A stretch of 20,443 nt of DNA from Deltaproteobacteria bacterium (GTDB taxonomy: Bacteria > Desulfobacterota > Dissulfuribacteria > Dissulfuribacterales > JALVPX01): positions 1-20,443 of the forward strand of contig JALVPX010000020.1 in NCBI GenBank assembly GCA_027031565.1, written 5' to 3'. Position numbers and translations under genes: made by a program. Each line of letters opens with the position of its first letter. Position 1 is the stretch's first letter. Shown piece after piece: positions 1-8,281 of the stretch. The notes under the pieces are model-generated. The model ran no database searches and was not told the origin of the DNA. It saw only the letters and a list, made by a program, of their open reading frames with translations.

Positions 1-402
1 AGATATGTCCTGGATGAAGCCATTCATTTCAAAGAGTCTTTCATAAAGATGAAACAGATTGGCCGGCAGCACATCCAGTTCGAGCCCCAAGGAAGAGAAA
101 CCGTGAATGCCCTTTTCCCTGAGCAATGATGGAAGCGCTTTCATGGAGTCCAGGGGCATGATGTCTTCAAGGGCAGACTCCTTTTTTGCCCTTTCAAAGG
201 AGCGGAAGACGAACATCACAGGATCACCTGCCGATGGGATGAACAGGTGAGCGTCTTGAACCGTTCCAGAAAAATAGTAGAGATCGCTGTTTTGCCTGAC
301 CAGTGCGAGATCGACTCGGGCTTCCAGCAGTTTCCTCTGAAAGGCCTTTATGCGTCCAGCCAGCTCGTGGGCTGGGACCTTGAATGAGGGGGGATCAGGC
401 AT
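1..402 (-). CDS. M24 family (Xaa-Pro type) peptidase, N-terminal part, cut by window edge
   Basis: The reading frame is open from an ATG at 400-402 to the window edge, giving 134 residues of an incomplete protein. It begins MPDPPSFKVPAHELAGRI and continues with LLEARVDLALVRQNSDLYYF and a segment containing SGTVQDAHLFIP. This is the pattern of the creatinase/prolidase N-terminal domain that precedes the pita-bread M24 metallopeptidase domain. The family cleaves the bond before proline in peptides or is a related hydrolase. The catalytic metal-binding part lies outside the window, so activity cannot be judged. The start lies 6 bases after the stop of the transglycosylase gene on the same strand, so the two are probably co-transcribed and perhaps translationally coupled. 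No strong Shine-Dalgarno sequence precedes it. A creatinase-fold protein without peptidase activity is the main alternative. Confidence 0.72.
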   Translation of the reverse strand, partial: MPDPPSFKVPAHELAGRIKAFQRKLLEARVDLALVRQNSDLYYFSGTVQDAHLFIPSAGDPVMFVFRSFERAKKESALEDIMPLDSMKALPSLLREKGIHGFSSLGLELDVLPANLFHLYERLFEMNGFIQDIS

Positions 403-408
403 AAATGG

Positions 409-1293
409 TCACAACCTTGAGGCCACTTCGAGAACGCTCTTGGCGTATGGCCGGCTGTAATTGTATGAAAGAAGCACCCTGATCTTTCCGGTATGGTTCA
501 TCTCCCTTTTCCATCCATGACGGCTGAGATAATTGGCCATACTGGCTGCAGCGTCCGGCAGGTGAAACAGGTCAACCCTTTCATCATTGTCAAAATCAAT
601 ACCGAATCGCAAGGCATTCGATGGCATGAATTGGCAAAGACCAATGGCCCCGAAAATTGAGCCCTTTATAGCCAAGGGATCCATATGATTTTCCCTGGCG
701 TATTCTATGAGTGCCCTCAATTCAGAATAGGCCCATTGCGCCTTTTTCCTCAATTTTCTCCGCGTCTCAAGCTCGTTTCTGCCAAGCAATTCATCGGGAA
801 GCCAGGGCCTGACTGCATCGAAATCGGACGCCAAGGCCATGCTGGCCAATATCCTGAAGGCAGGGCCTGCCCCAAGATATCTGCCCAAATCCGTTTCAAT
901 CAGGAAAATGGATGTCATCACCTCTTTGGGGACATGATATCTTTTCTCGATTTGCTCAAGCAATTTCCTGTTCCTGGCAAGGAAGGCCCTGGCCCTGGAA
1001 ATCCGCTTTGGCTGAAGAAACTTCTCGTAGTCCACGGGCCTTTCCTTGTGCTTCAACTTTCTCGGCATTACCCTCTTGTCAAAGGTTACAGCAGAAAAAA
1101 GCCGCTTTAGATCGGAAGGATCCTCGCCATCCTTTACCAAACGTTCAAAAAGGGGAAGCCATACAGCTGGAACACCGGTGGCACCATTGTGGCAGGCAGA
1201 TGCTGCCGTGTCGTTGACCATGAATCCAAACAGTACTGAAACAATGAAAAACCCTGTGAAAAATGTAGAGAAAAAAGTCTTTTTTTCAGACAT
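409..1293 (-). CDS. Lytic murein transglycosylase, MltB-like (SLT_2 family)
   Basis: This 294-residue protein starts with a basic stretch and a hydrophobic segment (about residues 6-25), followed by TAASAC. That could be a signal peptidase I site or a poor lipobox at Cys34, so the mature protein should act in the periplasm. The MltB-family core follows: YHVPKEVMTSIFLIETDLG has the probable catalytic Glu133, and GSIFGAIGLCQFMPSN (211-226) is the conserved substrate-groove motif. A C-terminal segment with FDNDERVDLFHLPDAAASMANYL is also typical. Members cleave the MurNAc-GlcNAc bond of peptidoglycan with formation of 1,6-anhydro-MurNAc. The start ATG is preceded by AAGGA seven bases upstream. 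It begins 3 bases after the yjbQ-family stop codon, in one operon with that gene and the peptidase gene downstream. At 294 residues it is shorter than E. coli MltB. Confidence 0.9.
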   Translation of the reverse strand: MSEKKTFFSTFFTGFFIVSVLFGFMVNDTAASACHNGATGVPAVWLPLFERLVKDGEDPSDLKRLFSAVTFDKRVMPRKLKHKERPVDYEKFLQPKRISRARAFLARNRKLLEQIEKRYHVPKEVMTSIFLIETDLGRYLGAGPAFRILASMALASDFDAVRPWLPDELLGRNELETRRKLRKKAQWAYSELRALIEYARENHMDPLAIKGSIFGAIGLCQFMPSNALRFGIDFDNDERVDLFHLPDAAASMANYLSRHGWKREMNHTGKIRVLLSYNYSRPYAKSVLEVASRL

Positions 1294-1296
1294 CGA

Positions 1297-1683
1297 TCAA
1301 TCCTTGATCCAGACCTTGCGGCTCCTCGGCCCATCGAATTCACAGAAAAATATCCGCTGCCACGTCCCAAGCATCAGCCTGCCCTTTTCAACTATCACCT
1401 GGACCGATGATCCAATGATACTCGTCTTGATGTGGGCAGGAGAATTGCCCTCCATGTGCCGGTAACCGAATTCCCAGGGTATAACATCATTCAAAACCTT
1501 CAAGATGTCAGATTTCACTGCTGGATCTGCGCCTTCATTGATAGTGATTCCTGCAGTAGTGTGAGGTACGTAAACCGTGACGACCCCATCTGTAACACCC
1601 CGTTCTTCAATCTGTTTTTGAATCATTCCGGTTATGTCGATAAGCTCTGTACGGGATGTGGATTTAATTTTTAAAGAATCCAT
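1297..1683 (-). CDS. yjbQ: YjbQ / UPF0047 family protein (secondary thiamine-phosphate synthase-like)
   Basis: This 128-residue protein matches the UPF0047/YjbQ family along its full length. Diagnostic segments are VYVPHTTAGITINEGADPAV, the HMEGNSPAHIKTSIIGSS stretch with the conserved histidines, and GTWQRIFFCEFDGPRSRKV near the C terminus. E. coli YjbQ shows weak thiamine-phosphate synthase activity, but the physiological role of the family is not settled, so the enzymatic name should be read loosely. The ATG is preceded by GGAGG four bases upstream, an excellent ribosome binding site. This is the first gene of a minus-strand operon with the lytic transglycosylase and an M24 peptidase. None of the neighbours is a thiamine gene, so context does not support a thiamine role. 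Confidence 0.93.
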   Translation of the reverse strand: MDSLKIKSTSRTELIDITGMIQKQIEERGVTDGVVTVYVPHTTAGITINEGADPAVKSDILKVLNDVIPWEFGYRHMEGNSPAHIKTSIIGSSVQVIVEKGRLMLGTWQRIFFCEFDGPRSRKVWIKD

Positions 1684-1762
1684 TATTCCTCCGATAAAAT
1701 ATTCAGTTTAACTCGATTAAATTGAATTCAATAGTATAAACAGAACGGAAACACAATTTTTT

Positions 1763-1826
1763 AGTAAAGTTTTACTTTTTTCTTGATTTCACTGTTTTTT
1801 TATGAGTAATAATATAAAACATTACT
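1763..1826. promoter_or_regulatory. AT-rich divergent intergenic region with two nested inverted repeats
   Basis: The gap between the yjbQ-family gene and the HDOD kinase is strongly AT-rich. It holds a perfect inverted repeat AGTAAA-GT-TTTACT at 1763-1776 and a second one, AGTAAT-N10-ATTACT, at 1805-1826. Both use the same AGTAA/TTACT half-site. The string ACTGTTTTT also occurs twice, at 1791-1799 and 1824-1832, 33 bases apart. A weak sigma70-like promoter for the plus strand could be TTGATT (1783-1788) with TAATAA (1807-1812), an 18-base spacer. An operator function is inference from symmetry and position. Confidence 0.35.
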
Positions 1827-1862
1827 GTTTTTCCAAGTGCCTTGTCAAAGGGGAAAGACCGT

Positions 1863-4445
1863 TTGGATAACTCAACTCAAAGAGAACGGGCCATGAAAAG
1901 CCCGCTAACCGCCAGGGGATCTTTCTTGCCTTCTCTTCCTCAGGCAGTCGTAAAGCTGCTGGAAGTGACTCTTGATGAAGACGCATCCCTAAGCGTGGTA
2001 ACCAGCCTGGCCGAGAAGGATCCAGGGCTTACAGCCCAGATCTTGAGGCTTGCCAATTCACCGCTTTTTGGCGTGAACAGAAATATATCCACCATGGACC
2101 AGGCCGTAATCAGTCTCGGCATGGGCATGGTGCGCAATATCGCAGTAAGCCTCTCCATCTATGAGGCATTTGCAGACCTGGATACCCTGGAAGATTTCTC
2201 TCTGGCAAGATTCTGGCAGCACGCCATCTCTGTCTCTATCATTGCAAAACATCTGGCAGCTGCAGCCGATTATGAGGAGCCTGAAGAGGCATTTATAGCA
2301 GGCCTTCTCCACGATGTAGGTCAGCTGCACATGATCAAGCTTTCCCCGGACAATTTCAAAAAAATTGTTGAGGCAGCACAGTCTGGAACCACGCTTCTGG
2401 CTGCTGAACGAAAATATTGGAGCAAAGACCATGCCAGCACAGGTGCAGAATTACTGCAGGCCTATCATTTCCCCCAGGGAATAATAGATGCCGTGTGCTA
2501 CCATCATCATCCTGAAGATGAAATCGAGCACTCGCTTCCCCTGGTCAGGATAGTTTATCTTGCAAACAGACTTGCGCATCAGGCAGAGGAGTCTGTTGCA
2601 ATCGTACCGGAGCCAATGGAAAAGTCGGTCCGGAAATTATTGTCAATCAACAAGGAGCAGCTTCACCAGGTCTTGTCTGCGCTGGATAAGGAAATATTGG
2701 AAGCGGCCGATATTTTGGGCATTGAAATGCCTGAAAGTGGTGACAAGTCTGTCAAAATTGCGCTTGCTTATCAAGACAGGGCCATAAGCTCTGCTGCAAA
2801 GCAAAATGCCTTTGACCTCGGCATGACAGTCGGGGCACTTGAAACATTGATTTCATCCACCAACGAAGACGAGCTTGTCGAGGCCCTGTTTTCATCAATA
2901 GCCCTGCTGCTGAATGTGGAATCGCTGTTCCTGCTGAAACATACTGGAAACGGATCCTTTCAAGGCGTGCAGGCCAGCGGAACCAGGCACGATGCGCTTG
3001 CTGCAAGGATAAAGCTGGCATCCATACCGGGTTCGATCTGGAATCAGGCATTCGATACCAAACAGATCCTTCATTCTGACCTCTATTTTAATGACCATCA
3101 ACCAAAGGTGATTGACAAGCAGATCGTAACCTATTTGGGTGGGCCTTTTCTTGTAATTCCGCTTTCCTTCGGAAAGAAACCCTATGGGCTGGTGCTGGCC
3201 AAAATAGAATGGTTTGACTGGGAAGAATCAAAGCAATGGGAAAACGTGCTGAAGCTTCTGGCCAGGAGCTTCAGCCAGGCGGTTTCCAATTACAGCCTTA
3301 AGGAAATAAACCAGCAGGTCCAATCACTAAACAAGGCCATCCTCGAGACTGCACCCATAGGCCTGACCTTGATCGATTCCCACGGCACTATTCACTTTGT
3401 AAATCCAGCAGCCAAGAAGATCTTTGAGTCATTGGGGCAAGAGGAGCCTGAATTGCTGAATCTTTTCGAGGCCCTCCATTTCAGCAAAAAAGAAAAAGAG
3501 GATTTTGCAAAAAAGGCTCTGGCAGGACGGCCTTGGATGAGGCGGAAAAAGCTCACCTCGGCGCAGGAAGACGAGTCCATGATCTGGCTGGACATATCAT
3601 CTGCTCCGCTTAAGGGCCACGACCCTTTGAGAATATTGGTTACCCTGCAGGACATCACCGTTCAAAAGCTGTTCGAGATGGAGCGTTCAAAGCGTGCAGA
3701 ACTGCTAAGTGCTGCATTGGATGAAAAGGCTCAAGAGTTTAAGAAGGTCCAGGAAAGCATGGTGGAAGCAAGCAGACTGGCTGCTGCAAGTCAATTTGCA
3801 AGAAAAGTTGCCCACGAAGTGAATAATCCCTTGAGTGTCATAAAGAACTTTCTCCAGATCTTGAAAATGGATGTAAAAGACAAGGAAGAGGCACTGGACG
3901 CCTTGGCGGCCACAGAAAGGGAGATCGACAGGATCTCCAAGATAATGGGAGAATTAAAGGAGTTCGCAAGACAGCTCGCCCCTGAAGATGCAGAGGTGAG
4001 GGGAAACATCAACCGGGTTATCTCCGACCTGATCGCGCTGTGGCAGAAAAGCCTGGCCACCAAAGGGATTGAGCTGCAAGTTGAGATCGACTCTGATCTG
4101 CCAGATGTCCAGATCTCCAATGAAAACCTGAAACAGATACTTATCAACCTGGTAAAAAATGCAGAAGAGGCTCTGGCCGGGCCGGGCAAAATCCTGGTAA
4201 AGTGTTTCCAGAGTGACCAGGAACCCAAGTTTGTTGTCATACAAGTGAAGGACACCGGGCCGGGGATTTCAAAGGATGTGCTTGAGCACGTCTTTGAGCC
4301 TTTCGTATCGAGCAAGGGGGGAGAGAATTCGGGATTGGGCCTGTCTGTATGTCACGGCCTTTTGAAGGCAGTAGGAGGGTCCATAAGACACAAAACCGAA
4401 AAGGGCTGGGGCGCAGTTTTTGAGATCAAACTGCCCAAGATTTGA
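1863..4445 (+). CDS. Multi-domain sensor histidine kinase: HDOD-GAF-PAS-HisKA-HATPase
   Basis: The frame is open from a TTG at 1842. I prefer the TTG at 1863, which has AAGGGG nine bases upstream; an ATG at 1893 is also possible. Residues here are numbered from 1842. An HDOD domain fills about 28-230 (LPSLPQAVVKLLE, LRLANSPLFG, and an HD pair at 157-158 in GLLHDVGQ). A GAF-like region spans about 340-485. A PAS domain spans about 495-610 (AILETAPIGLTLIDSHGTI). The kinase core has HisKA with phospho-acceptor His658 in VAHEVNNPLS, the N box NLVKNAEEAL, the G1 box DTGPGIS (804-810), the F box VFEPFVSSK and the G2 box SGLGLSVCHG. No membrane segment is visible, so it is cytosolic. All kinase motifs look intact. 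It probably acts with the hybrid kinase 31 bases downstream; the signal is unknown. Confidence 0.92.
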   Translation: MDNSTQRERAMKSPLTARGSFLPSLPQAVVKLLEVTLDEDASLSVVTSLAEKDPGLTAQILRLANSPLFGVNRNISTMDQAVISLGMGMVRNIAVSLSIYEAFADLDTLEDFSLARFWQHAISVSIIAKHLAAAADYEEPEEAFIAGLLHDVGQLHMIKLSPDNFKKIVEAAQSGTTLLAAERKYWSKDHASTGAELLQAYHFPQGIIDAVCYHHHPEDEIEHSLPLVRIVYLANRLAHQAEESVAIVPEPMEKSVRKLLSINKEQLHQVLSALDKEILEAADILGIEMPESGDKSVKIALAYQDRAISSAAKQNAFDLGMTVGALETLISSTNEDELVEALFSSIALLLNVESLFLLKHTGNGSFQGVQASGTRHDALAARIKLASIPGSIWNQAFDTKQILHSDLYFNDHQPKVIDKQIVTYLGGPFLVIPLSFGKKPYGLVLAKIEWFDWEESKQWENVLKLLARSFSQAVSNYSLKEINQQVQSLNKAILETAPIGLTLIDSHGTIHFVNPAAKKIFESLGQEEPELLNLFEALHFSKKEKEDFAKKALAGRPWMRRKKLTSAQEDESMIWLDISSAPLKGHDPLRILVTLQDITVQKLFEMERSKRAELLSAALDEKAQEFKKVQESMVEASRLAAASQFARKVAHEVNNPLSVIKNFLQILKMDVKDKEEALDALAATEREIDRISKIMGELKEFARQLAPEDAEVRGNINRVISDLIALWQKSLATKGIELQVEIDSDLPDVQISNENLKQILINLVKNAEEALAGPGKILVKCFQSDQEPKFVVIQVKDTGPGISKDVLEHVFEPFVSSKGGENSGLGLSVCHGLLKAVGGSIRHKTEKGWGAVFEIKLPKI

Positions 4446-4476
4446 ACCACGGGAACACTTGTTATAAAAGGAAGTC

Positions 4477-6366
4477 ATGGGAGTGAGCAAAGGCAAGATT
4501 CTGATAGCTGACGATGAAGCAGGCATGAGGGAGAGCCTTGGCATATTGTTCCGGCGTCACGGCTATGAAGTTGCATTTGCCGAAACCGTGAGGGACGGAC
4601 TGGAGGCGGTACAAAGCGACTTCTTCGATGTGGTTGTCACTGACATGCTTTTTCCAGACGGAAACGGCTTGGAGATTATGGCCTATTGCAGGCGATATTG
4701 CCCCAAGACCAAGGTGATTGCCATGACAGGCCACGCATCCCTAGATTCGGCAATAGAATCCCTCCGTATCGGTGCATATGACTATGTGGTAAAGCCCTTT
4801 GACTTTGAGCTCCTTCTCTTTTCCGTTGAAAAGGCGATGAGGCATCAGATGATGGAGGATGAAATCCGCTCGTCTGAAGAACGATACCGCAGCCTCATAG
4901 AGGAGCTTAACGACGGCTATTTGGTGATCGACAGGGGCAAGATTGTCTATGCGAACAAGACCATGTGCCGGCTCCTCCAGTGTGATGCAGGATCATTATT
5001 GGGAAAGGATTTTTTTGACTTTGTTGACCAGGCCAGCAGGCCGAGGCTCGAGGAAAACCTGCGCTTTCTTCACGGCGGGGAACGCTTTCTGGTGTCAGAC
5101 GAAGTGGCGCTAAGAAATGTCAGGGGTGAGAAAATTTCTTGTGAGATCAAGTTCAGCACGAGCGTTTCCAGCAAACAGCCTGGAGAGGTTGTGGTAATAT
5201 GCAGGGATGTGAGTGAAATGAAGAGCTTGTGGGACAAGCTCATAAAGCAGGAAAAGCTTGCTGTCATGGGGGAAATGGTGGCAGGCATTGCCCATGAATT
5301 GAACAACAAGCTCACACCTATCCTCGGCTATGTCGAGATGCTGTCTCAAAAAAATCCAGAAGAAGAAATAAACAGGCCCTTGGAGCTTATTCACAATGCA
5401 GCCTTGGGCGCCAAGAACATAGTTGAATCGCTGCTCCTTTTTGCCAGGCAAGAAAAACCGCGCAAGGAGCCTTGCGATGTCAACGAGATGCTGCGAGTGG
5501 CCCTGGATCTTGTATCCCCTTCATTCAGGACCTCCTTTGTTGAAGTAAAGATGGATCTCCACAAGGAACTGCCCAAGGTGATGGCAGACAGGCATCAAGT
5601 CGAGCAGGTCCTCGTAAATATTATAAAAAATGCCTTTGAAGCCATGCCAGGGGGAGGGGAAATAATCATCAAGAGCTTTGAAAAAGAGGGTGATGTAATG
5701 ATCACCATAAGTGATACTGGGCCGGGGGTACCCAATCACATAATGGCCCACATATTTGATCCATTCTTTACTACTAAGGACCGAGGCAAGGGAAGTGGAA
5801 TGGGGCTCAGCATATGCCACGGCATCATCAGGGAACATGGCGGTGATATTGCCGTTTCATCAGATGGACCGGGTGCCACCTTCTGCATCAGGCTGCCGGC
5901 TGCCGCAGACGAAGACGATCTCGTGCCAGTACCTTTGGATTCCATAGAATTGGCAAACGGCTATCAGACAAACAAGAAAATTTTGGTTGTTGAGGATGAA
6001 CCGGAAATCGCCCAGCTGCTAAAAGAGGTCCTTTCAATCAATTTCAAGACCGTACTGGCAAGGAATGGAGAAGAGGCCCTGGAAAAACTGGAGAGCGATA
6101 CCTACGATCTCATTGTTTCAGACGTAAAGATGCCAGGCCTTAATGGAATCGGGCTCTATGAACAATTGCAGAAAAGGTGCCCGGAATATTGCAAGAGAAT
6201 CGTATTTACCACTGGCGTCACCTTTGACAAGGAGACCCAGGAATTCCTGAACGAGACAGGTGTTCCCTGCATAAGAAAACCCTTCAAGATTAACGAAATC
6301 CTGAACATGGCCCGCCGCATGATCAGCCAGCAGGAGAATCATAACTCGAACAATCACCTTCACTAA
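4477..6366 (+). CDS. Hybrid histidine kinase: REC-PAS-HisKA-HATPase-REC
   Basis: This 629-residue cytosolic protein has a receiver domain at each end. REC1 (about 6-122) has the acidic pair in ADDE, phospho-acceptor Asp56 in VVVTDMLFPDGNG, and Lys106 in VVKPFD. A PAS domain lies at about 135-250. The kinase core has His273 in AGIAHELNNKLTPILGY, the N box NIIKNAFEAMPGG, DTGPGVP, the F box IFDPFFTTK and GSGMGLSICHG. REC2 (about 501-615) has EDEPE, Asp549 in LIVSDVKMPG, and Lys601 in IRKPF. There is no DNA-binding or enzymatic output domain, which suggests a phosphorelay hub or phosphate sink. The ATG has AAAGGAAG just upstream. It lies 31 bases after the HDOD kinase gene on the same strand, so the two probably form one operon. 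Its 3' end overlaps the convergent M48 gene by 44 bases. Confidence 0.93.
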   Translation: MGVSKGKILIADDEAGMRESLGILFRRHGYEVAFAETVRDGLEAVQSDFFDVVVTDMLFPDGNGLEIMAYCRRYCPKTKVIAMTGHASLDSAIESLRIGAYDYVVKPFDFELLLFSVEKAMRHQMMEDEIRSSEERYRSLIEELNDGYLVIDRGKIVYANKTMCRLLQCDAGSLLGKDFFDFVDQASRPRLEENLRFLHGGERFLVSDEVALRNVRGEKISCEIKFSTSVSSKQPGEVVVICRDVSEMKSLWDKLIKQEKLAVMGEMVAGIAHELNNKLTPILGYVEMLSQKNPEEEINRPLELIHNAALGAKNIVESLLLFARQEKPRKEPCDVNEMLRVALDLVSPSFRTSFVEVKMDLHKELPKVMADRHQVEQVLVNIIKNAFEAMPGGGEIIIKSFEKEGDVMITISDTGPGVPNHIMAHIFDPFFTTKDRGKGSGMGLSICHGIIREHGGDIAVSSDGPGATFCIRLPAAADEDDLVPVPLDSIELANGYQTNKKILVVEDEPEIAQLLKEVLSINFKTVLARNGEEALEKLESDTYDLIVSDVKMPGLNGIGLYEQLQKRCPEYCKRIVFTTGVTFDKETQEFLNETGVPCIRKPFKINEILNMARRMISQQENHNSNNHLH

Positions 6367-8158
6367 GGCACTTCCTGAACCGTTCCAATTGGGCCTTGTA
6401 ATAGGCCCGATTCCGCTCGGCCTTTCTCAAGGCCTCTTCCTCTATCCGCACCGCCTCCTCCACATATCCATTCAAAAAGAGGCTTTCTGCCAACGTATCC
6501 AATATGTGGGGGGCAGGCCTTATTTTTGCTGCCCTGGAGGCATACATGAGGGCCGCGGCTGGATCACGGTAACCAGGGTCTCTTGCAGTAGCATACAGCC
6601 AGGCAATGGAATTCATTATCTCCGGGTTGCCCGGTGCCAGGGCTTCTGCCTTTTTCAGCAGGGTGAGCGCCCGCTTGTAATCCCCTTTTTCATACAGGAT
6701 CTGGCCTATAGCCATATACCAGCGCGGGTCGTGCTTCTCATTTTTCAAAAGTTCCTGGAGATATACCTCAGCCAGATTGATTCTGGCGCTCTTTTGCCAC
6801 GACTTGACCGGCATGGCCTTGGGCAATATTGCCAGGCCCATGCATAGCACCAGAAAGACCGACCGTTTCAAGGCAAGGCCCCTTTCAAACCGGTGTCTTA
6901 CTTCTGGGTGTGCCCCCGCCGATTTCAGGAAATTCACCCGTTCGGCAATGCTGAAATGGTGCCAGCTCGGTTTGTTCCTGATACCACCGGCCAAGATGCT
7001 TATTTTTTCAAGGGCGCTTATCAAATAGTAAGGATGCCCCTGCACGTCCACGGCTCCCAGATCTGCCTGGCGTTCAAAGTGGCGCATGAAATAGCCCATC
7101 ACGAACCGGAAATAAAGGAGCATCGAAAGACCAATGGGCAAGGCCAGCAAAAAGGTCTGATCATCGCCGAGATATCCTTCGGCCCCCAGCAAAAAATCGA
7201 TAAATTGAGGCCTGGACAGGCACCATGTCCAAAGCGGATCCAGGAGATTGTAAAGAACGAAACTGTACAAGGCCAGAAAAACGACATACCAAACCAGGTG
7301 CCTGTGGCGTACATGGGCAATCTCATGGGCCAGTACCGCCTCGATTTCCTCTGGACTCAGATGGTGCAGGAGACACGGCGTAAACAGGATATAGCGCCAT
7401 CTTGGAAAGATGCCCAGGACAGCAGCCGTGCATGCCTTGCCCCCGTGAAGCGGCCATATATAGATCGAAGCAAACGACACATTCTGTTCCCTAAGGGATC
7501 GTTCCAGGAACTCCCTCAGTGTACCGTGGGGCAATTCCACGCATTTCCACAACCTGATTATCATAGGAGGAATAAAGACCAGCACAAGAAGGGCAAAGAA
7601 AATAAAGAAGAGGGCCTCTGCCCAGGGCGTGGACAAAAATTCCTGGAGCCTTGGAGATGGGACCGCCCTTAAAAGCCCTTCCAGCAGATTCAGGAAAATA
7701 AAGGGAAGGAGTATGGGCGCTACCATCCTGATCCGCTGCGAGACTTCCTCCCTCAGCGGATGCATGCCCCCAGCCTTGTCCTGTTTCTCCATGTGCCAGA
7801 AAGATGCCCAGACTACCATCCAGTAAATGAGCAAAAAAGCAAGCTTCATCAATTCCCGCACTGGAGCAGACCATTCGTACGGGAGCAATACTTTCAGGAT
7901 GAAACCAAGCCTCAGCAGATAAAAGTCTGAAATAAGGGGAATCAGGGCAATCCACTGAAGCGTGTCCACCAGCCTGTTCCTGGCAGATGAAGATGACGCC
8001 TTGTTGAAAAGAAAGGCGCAAAACCAGTACCATAAAAGAAGCTTGGCACACCAGGCCAGGGCCAGCCACGAAAGTGAAAGGGGCGGCTGTGCGCCTTCGG
8101 GCGCTGATGAAAGCAGCACCAGGGCAGCCAGGATCTGTATTATAAGGCCAAAGGGCAT
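6323..8158 (-). CDS. Membrane M48 family metallopeptidase with C-terminal TPR repeats
   Basis: This 611-residue integral membrane protein has several hydrophobic segments in its first 205 residues (about 5-20, 30-52, 68-92, 104-121, 146-160 and 182-202). The zinc site HEIAH lies at 278-282 inside EAVLAHEIAHVRHRH, and Glu362 in FERQAD is the probable third ligand. Further hydrophobic stretches lie around 288-306, 336-352 and 433-447. The C terminus (about 476-595) is TPR-like: WYMAIGQILYEKGDYKRAL, EIMNSIAWLYATA and ILDTLAESLFLNGYVEEAV. The fold is that of HtpX/Ste24-type proteases, which degrade or process membrane proteins; the TPR part may bind substrates or partners. The start ATG has AAGGAG close upstream. 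The gene converges on the hybrid kinase gene with a 44-base overlap. It is divergent from the 8282 gene, sharing a 123-base promoter gap. Confidence 0.9.
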   Translation of the reverse strand: MPFGLIIQILAALVLLSSAPEGAQPPLSLSWLALAWCAKLLLWYWFCAFLFNKASSSSARNRLVDTLQWIALIPLISDFYLLRLGFILKVLLPYEWSAPVRELMKLAFLLIYWMVVWASFWHMEKQDKAGGMHPLREEVSQRIRMVAPILLPFIFLNLLEGLLRAVPSPRLQEFLSTPWAEALFFIFFALLVLVFIPPMIIRLWKCVELPHGTLREFLERSLREQNVSFASIYIWPLHGGKACTAAVLGIFPRWRYILFTPCLLHHLSPEEIEAVLAHEIAHVRHRHLVWYVVFLALYSFVLYNLLDPLWTWCLSRPQFIDFLLGAEGYLGDDQTFLLALPIGLSMLLYFRFVMGYFMRHFERQADLGAVDVQGHPYYLISALEKISILAGGIRNKPSWHHFSIAERVNFLKSAGAHPEVRHRFERGLALKRSVFLVLCMGLAILPKAMPVKSWQKSARINLAEVYLQELLKNEKHDPRWYMAIGQILYEKGDYKRALTLLKKAEALAPGNPEIMNSIAWLYATARDPGYRDPAAALMYASRAAKIRPAPHILDTLAESLFLNGYVEEAVRIEEEALRKAERNRAYYKAQLERFRKCLSEGDCSSYDSPAG

Positions 8159-8212
8159 TGCTCCTTCCTTAATTCATAACTTTATCTTGTAACCTAGCGT
8201 CTTAAACAAGAC

Positions 8213-8254
8213 TAATCCTTTAATACTTTTTTCCCGATTTATAGGAAAGGATTA
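8213..8254. promoter_or_regulatory. Inverted repeat in divergent promoter region
   Basis: TAATCCTTT at 8213-8221 is repeated as its exact reverse complement AAAGGATTA at 8246-8254, with a 24-base AT-rich spacer. The centres are 33 bases apart, about three helical turns. It sits in the only gap between the M48 gene (minus) and the small membrane protein gene (plus), where a shared regulator could bind. No convincing -35/-10 pair was identified. A regulatory role is inference. Confidence 0.35.
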
Positions 8255-8281
8255 ATTTCATTTTCGATAAAGGAGAAATGC

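Noticed and set aside
6893..7672. Open frame of 259 codons on the plus strand inside the M48 gene.
   Set aside because: No family features, no ribosome binding site; the minus-strand protease has clear catalytic motifs over the same bases.
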